Below are positions 60,172 through 64,000 of a stretch of 64,000 nucleotides of DNA, in pieces; position 1 is the stretch's first letter; every line of letters begins with the position of its first letter. The DNA is taken from positions 1,426,001 through 1,490,000 of the forward strand of contig OZ257136.1 of the NCBI GenBank assembly GCA_965278995.1, read 5' to 3'. The position numbers were made by a program, and so were the translations under genes. The notes beneath the pieces were generated by a model that saw only the letters and a list, made by a program, of their open reading frames with translations, was not told the DNA's origin and ran no database searches. This DNA is from JADJYF01 sp965278995. Its GTDB lineage: Bacteria; Pseudomonadota; Gammaproteobacteria; Ga0077536.

Positions 60172-62277
60172 TCAACCCTCTCTCGCTGCTGCCCACGCGT
60201 CAAAAGACTTACCGCTGGCGGCCAGTTCAGCCAGCAGGGGCGCTGGCGTCCAGTAGGTATCGCCATAGCGCTTGCGATATTTCTCCATGGCCGCGACGAC
60301 ATTCTTCAGGCCAACTTCGTCGCCATAACGCATGGGGCCGCCGCGGTAGCGCGGCATCCCGTAGCCATGCACGAAGACGACATCGATATCGCTCGGCCGG
60401 GTGGCGATACCCTCGGCCAGGATCAGCGCACCTTCGTTGATCATCGAGTACAGCAGGCGTTCGATGATCTCGGCATCGGAGACTTCGATCTGCGGCACGC
60501 CAAGGCGGGTCGCTTCCTCTTTCGCGATGCGCGCGACTTCCGGATCCGGCACGGCATTGCGGCCTTCATACTTGTAAATACCGGCACCGGTTTTTTGACC
60601 GTAGCGACCGAGTTCGACGAGTTTGGCCACCATACGACAGTAGGCCGGGTCATCTGGCTTGTCCTGCCATTCGTTGTTGACCTTATCGAGCACATCGAGC
60701 CCCGATAGATCGGAAACACCGTTAGGGCCCATTGCCATGCCCCAGTCGTAAGCGACTTTGTCGATGCGCTCCACCGGCACGCCTTCGAGGATCATGCGCT
60801 GAGCCTCGCGTACGTAGGGGAAGAACATCCGATTGCCGACAAAGCCGAAGCAAACGCGGACCAGTACGGCCGTCTTGCGAATGGCTTTGGCCATCGCCAT
60901 CGACGTCGCAATGACATCGTTGGCCGTTTTCGCACCGCGTACGATTTCAAGCAGGGTCATGACATTGGCCGGTGCGAAGAAATGCCAGCCGATGACATCC
61001 TGAGGGCGCTTGGTCGCCGCCGCGATGACATCGACATCCAGCGTCGACGTATTGCTCGCGAGTATCGCGCCGGGCTTGGCGACTTTATCCAGTTCGCCGA
61101 AGATTTCCTTCTTCAGCGCCATGTTCTCGAATACCGCCTCGACAATGAGGTCGCAGTCGCCGATGCCGGAATAATCCACCGTGCCTGAGATCAGCGCCAT
61201 GTTCTGCGCCATCTGCGCCTCGGTCATGCGACCTTTCTTGACCGTATTCTCGTAATTGCCGCGGATGATGCCGAGACCGCGCTCCAACGCCTGCGCATTA
61301 ATCTCTTTCATCACGACCGGAATGCCGACATTGACGAAATTCATGGCGATTCCGCCGCCCATGGTGCCGCCGCCGATGACCGCAACTTTCTTGATCGGCC
61401 GCAACGGCGTATCGGCCGGTACGTCCGGCACCTTGTTACAAGCGCGCTCGGCGAAGAACAAATGGCGCTGGGCGCGCGAATGCGACGACGTCATGCACTG
61501 CATGAACAGCTCGTTCTCGCGCTTCACGGCCTCCTTATACGGCAGCGTAACAGCTGCTTCGACGCACTGGATGATCTGTCCAGGTGCGAAATACCCGCGC
61601 GTCTGGCGCGCCGAGTTCTTGCGATACTCGTCGAAAAAGCCAGGCGGGACGGCGTCGCCTGCAATGACTTCTTCGCTCAGGCGACGCGGCTTCGCGCCGT
61701 CAGCCAGCAGTTTGCGTGCATAAGCAACAGCCCCGGCCTTGAGGTCTTCGTTATCGAGCAGATGATCGATGGCGCCGGCTTTGTGCGCCGCCTTGGCCGA
61801 CATCGGTGCGCCCGAGATCATGGCGTCGAGCGCAGCCTGCGGTCCAATCAACCGTGGCAGACGTTGGGTGCCGGTAGCGCCCGGCAGCAATCCCAGGCTC
61901 ACTTCCGGCAGGCCAATCTTGGCCGACGGCACGGCCACGCGATAATGGCAGCACATTGCCGTTTCGAGGCCGCCACCGAGTGCGGTGCCATGGATGGCAG
62001 CGACGACCAGCTTGGTCGATGCCTCCATCTCGTGGATGACTTCAGGGAGCCACGGGTCCACTGGCGGCTTGCCGAATTCGGTGATGTCGGCACCGGCGAT
62101 GAAGGTGCGTCCCTCGCAGATCAGGATGGCCGCTTTGGCTGCGACGTCAGCCGCGAACTGGCGAAATGCGTTCTGCAGACCGGCACGAACCGGCAGTGAC
62201 AATGCATTGACCGGCGGATTGTTGACCGTGATGAAGGCGATATCGCCATCGCGGCTATAAGTGACTACGTCTGCCAT
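60172..62277 (-). CDS. bifunctional enoyl-CoA hydratase/3-hydroxyacyl-CoA dehydrogenase
   Basis: A 701-residue FadB/FadJ-like protein. The N-terminal crotonase domain has AAIHGTALGGGLETAMCCHYR and GLPEVSLGLLPGATGTQRLPR with the two glutamates. The NAD domain has KVAVIGGGTMGGGIAMNF, and the C-terminal domain ends with VHGYGMPRYRGGPMRYGDEVG. It carries out two steps of beta-oxidation. No thiolase is adjacent, so it may be a peripheral paralogue. AAGGATC precedes the ATG. Confidence 0.92.
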   Translation of the reverse strand: MADVVTYSRDGDIAFITVNNPPVNALSLPVRAGLQNAFRQFAADVAAKAAILICEGRTFIAGADITEFGKPPVDPWLPEVIHEMEASTKLVVAAIHGTALGGGLETAMCCHYRVAVPSAKIGLPEVSLGLLPGATGTQRLPRLIGPQAALDAMISGAPMSAKAAHKAGAIDHLLDNEDLKAGAVAYARKLLADGAKPRRLSEEVIAGDAVPPGFFDEYRKNSARQTRGYFAPGQIIQCVEAAVTLPYKEAVKRENELFMQCMTSSHSRAQRHLFFAERACNKVPDVPADTPLRPIKKVAVIGGGTMGGGIAMNFVNVGIPVVMKEINAQALERGLGIIRGNYENTVKKGRMTEAQMAQNMALISGTVDYSGIGDCDLIVEAVFENMALKKEIFGELDKVAKPGAILASNTSTLDVDVIAAATKRPQDVIGWHFFAPANVMTLLEIVRGAKTANDVIATSMAMAKAIRKTAVLVRVCFGFVGNRMFFPYVREAQRMILEGVPVERIDKVAYDWGMAMGPNGVSDLSGLDVLDKVNNEWQDKPDDPAYCRMVAKLVELGRYGQKTGAGIYKYEGRNAVPDPEVARIAKEEATRLGVPQIEVSDAEIIERLLYSMINEGALILAEGIATRPSDIDVVFVHGYGMPRYRGGPMRYGDEVGLKNVVAAMEKYRKRYGDTYWTPAPLLAELAASGKSFDAWAAAREG

Positions 62278-62306
62278 GAGTTGATCCTTGTGTCGTGCTG
62301 AAACGA

Positions 62307-63302
62307 TTATTGATTGACGTCGATGACGACGCGGCCTTTGATCTCGCCGCGCAGTATGGCAACGGCCAGTGCCGGCACGCGCGCCAGCGGTTCGACGGTG
62401 TAGACGCCCTGCATGGCTTGCGGATCGAGCAGCGTCGCGAGGTCGTCCCAGGCACGCTGGCGTACCGGCATCGGTGCCATCACCGAATCGATACCCTGCA
62501 GCGCAACGTTACGCAGCAGGAACGGCATTACCGACCCCGGCAGATCGAATCCGCCGGCCAAGCCGCAGGCGGCGACGATACCGCGATACTTCAGCTGCGA
62601 CAGAACCGTCGCCAGGGTAGTCGAACCGACGCTGTCAATCGCGGCCGCCCAGAGCTCCTTCTCGAGCGGTTTGCAGCTGCGCGCGAGATCGCTCCGCGCG
62701 ATGGTGCGGGAGGCGCCGAGATGCACGAGATAGTCCGCTGTTTCGGGTCTGCCCGTACTAGCGACGACTTCATAGCCGAGTCGCTTCAATAACAGAATGG
62801 CAACTGAGCCGACCCCGCCGGCGCCGCCGGTCACGAGTATCGGCCCGCCGGCGGGCTGAACGCCGTGATCGCGAATCGCGTTGACGGCGAGCATCGACGT
62901 ATAGCCGGCCGTACCGATGGCCATCGCGAGTTCGCTGGTGAAGGCCGCCGGCAAGCGGACGAGGAAATCGGCATTCACGCGCTGTTTCTGACTATAGGCG
63001 CCCCAGTGTCGCTCGGAAAGTCCATAACCGTTGACCAGCACGCGATCCCCGGCCTGCCAGCGTGTGCCGGCACCATCAGCAACTGTCCCGGCAAGGTCGA
63101 TGCCGCAGACCATCGGCAGTTTCTGGCATATCGGCACCGTGTTGGTGACGGCAAGGCCATCCTTGTAATTGACGGTTGAAAATTCAATATCGATCAGCAC
63201 GCCGTCGCTCGGCAGCTCGGTTTCGGTCAAGGTCTTCAAACCGGCACGGAATTGCCCGTCCGAATCCTGGTCGGCCACGATGGCCTGGAACTGCCTGCTC
63301 AT
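62307..63302 (-). CDS. acuI: acrylyl-CoA reductase / YhdH family quinone oxidoreductase
   Basis: A 331-residue zinc-free MDR protein. ELPSDGVLIDIEFSTVNYKDGLAVTN and GIDLAGTVADGAG are typical of YhdH/AcuI, the NADPH motif is VTGGAGGVGSVAI, and it ends with GEIKGRVVIDVNQ. AcuI reduces acryloyl-CoA to propionyl-CoA. The ATG at 63302 begins the conserved domain; the frame is open upstream without similarity. It may share a transcript with the FadB-like gene (29-bp gap). Confidence 0.88.
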   Translation of the reverse strand: MSRQFQAIVADQDSDGQFRAGLKTLTETELPSDGVLIDIEFSTVNYKDGLAVTNTVPICQKLPMVCGIDLAGTVADGAGTRWQAGDRVLVNGYGLSERHWGAYSQKQRVNADFLVRLPAAFTSELAMAIGTAGYTSMLAVNAIRDHGVQPAGGPILVTGGAGGVGSVAILLLKRLGYEVVASTGRPETADYLVHLGASRTIARSDLARSCKPLEKELWAAAIDSVGSTTLATVLSQLKYRGIVAACGLAGGFDLPGSVMPFLLRNVALQGIDSVMAPMPVRQRAWDDLATLLDPQAMQGVYTVEPLARVPALAVAILRGEIKGRVVIDVNQ

Positions 63303-63342
63303 GAATACTCCACTGGCGTGCGAGGTCAAGCCGACTCGCGCA

Positions 63343-63726
63343 TTAATCGATCGTAATGAACAGCGAGCGGCGAGGTTGGCCGTCGATCGCGCGGCTGATA
63401 TGCCCCTGACCATCGACATCCTCGGCCAGCAGAATGTCTCCGGGCCCGAACTGCCGATGGCTGCCGTCGCCGATTTCGATATCGAGCCCGCCATCCAGGA
63501 TCACGATGTACTGCCGCTGCGGCGCGTTGTGCCAGTCAAAGTCGTAGTCGCCGTCGGTATGTCGGAAAATGACGCCGCTGGCGGGATGACGCGCAGACAA
63601 CCAGCCGATTTCGCCGCGATCGTCGAGTTCGACTTCGGTATCCTCGAAATGCGACTGGCCGTCGCTGCCGGTATACAGGCGCGTTACGCGCAAGCTGCGC
63701 CGATTGGATGGCAAGTCGGATGACAT
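63343..63726 (-). CDS. small cupin-domain protein
   Basis: A 127-residue single-domain cupin. DFDWHNAPQRQYIVILDGGLDIEIGDG is cupin motif 1 with one histidine, and FGPGDILLAEDVDGQGHISR is motif 2. The role is not known; such proteins bind a metal or small ligand. The ATG at 63726 was chosen because it starts the family-like region; the upstream open frame covers the divergent promoter region. Confidence 0.8.
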   Translation of the reverse strand: MSSDLPSNRRSLRVTRLYTGSDGQSHFEDTEVELDDRGEIGWLSARHPASGVIFRHTDGDYDFDWHNAPQRQYIVILDGGLDIEIGDGSHRQFGPGDILLAEDVDGQGHISRAIDGQPRRSLFITID

Positions 63727-63765
63727 GGTTGAAACTGCCGGGGTCGTGTCTCGGGCTGAGTTCGC

Positions 63766-63771
63766 TAGAAT
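63766..63771 (+). promoter_or_regulatory. candidate -10 element before the MoxR-like gene
   Basis: TAGAAT (5/6 match) lies 90 bp upstream of the start. No clear -35 at the right distance, so this is weak. A GGCGG/CCGCC hairpin follows at about 63782. Confidence 0.25.
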
Positions 63772-63861
63772 AACGCGCGGGGCGGTCCGGCCGCCAGATT
63801 GATCAGCGCCGGTGCGTCGTCGTCTCGGCGATAACCTTACCAGCGGCGACCCGGAGAGACC

Positions 63862-64000
63862 ATGAACAAACCTGCGGCTGCCTGGCAGCATCCCTTTGCG
63901 CGTGTCGAAGACGTCGCCAGCACCTTCGCTGCCCATGACTACATCGCTGAGCGTGCGCTCTGCCTCATCACCAAGCTCGCTTTCGACCTCGGCAAGCCGG
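63862..64000 (+). CDS. MoxR-family AAA ATPase, cut by the window end
   Basis: Only the first 46 codons are present. GGAGAGACC precedes the ATG. The segment HDYIAERALCLITKLAFDLGKP resembles the region just before the Walker A motif of MoxR-like AAA ATPases, which act with VWA-domain proteins as chaperones for metal or cofactor insertion. The Walker A itself lies outside the window, so the call rests on a short stretch. Confidence 0.6.
   Translation, partial: MNKPAAAWQHPFARVEDVASTFAAHDYIAERALCLITKLAFDLGKP

Overview
This window is 64 kb of gene-dense, GC-rich bacterial chromosome. The gene clusters point to a gammaproteobacterium. These are rpoE-rseA-rseB-mucD-lepA-lepB-rnc-era-recO-acpS, rne divergent from rluC, rpmF-plsX-fabD-fabG-acpP-fabF-pabC-mltG-tmk-holB-pilZ-tatD, and smc-zipA-ligA, with ThrH and an AlgU-type sigma factor. 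I cannot place it lower than class. I saw no rRNA, tRNA, CRISPR array, prophage or insertion sequence. Nearly all of it is conserved housekeeping sequence, and the interest lies in departures from the usual layouts.

Layout. 1-2838 (+): a sulfur module with a TSUP permease cut by the window edge, a sulfide:quinone oxidoreductase and two half-size YeeE/YedE proteins. 2844-16615 (-): glutathionyl-hydroquinone reductase, then a long run read from rluC through a HAD phosphatase, sppA, yceD, rpmF and the fatty-acid cluster down to tatD. 17078-19774 (+): RNase E. 19826-31273 (-): prfC, then the envelope-stress/lepA/rnc/era operon headed by rpoE. 31445-35030 (+): nadB, a degenerate SDR and a diguanylate cyclase. 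34999-41488 (-): ligA, zipA, smc. 41582-43631 (+): queF, cysZ, gluQ. 43834-49191: thrH, a retropepsin-like protein, a PEP-CTERM protein, a cobalamin adenosyltransferase, then GT2, LAB_N and LptF genes. 49274-56072 (+): metH, asnS, acyl-CoA ligase. 56097-63726 (-): virJ/acvB, mprF, a FadB-like enzyme, an AcuI-like reductase and a cupin. 63862 onward (+): the start of a MoxR-like ATPase.

How the genes work together. The fab/plsX/acpP block makes acyl chains, AcpS (21439) activates ACP, and acyl-CoA ligase plus the FadB-like enzyme handle degradation. MprF and VirJ/AcvB probably make and hydrolyse aminoacyl-phosphatidylglycerol. RpoE with RseA, RseB and the Do-type protease form the envelope-stress circuit. 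MetH and the adenosyltransferase show that cobalamin is used.

Main oddities: (1) LigA lacks the four-cysteine zinc finger. (2) rnc carries a one-base frameshift near its 3' end. (3) fabH is absent from between plsX and fabD, and pdxJ from between recO and acpS. (4) The PEP-CTERM gene has a strong sigma-54 promoter match and two upstream TGTCAA/TTTACA dyads. (5) A repeat family lies in two intergenic regions. (6) A lone lptF is coupled to GT2 and LAB_N genes. (7) RNase E has a long REP/REA tripeptide-repeat tail. (8) The YciK-like SDR lost its catalytic serine. (9) The diguanylate cyclase has an FNR-type box upstream. I did not find a clearly new multi-gene system.
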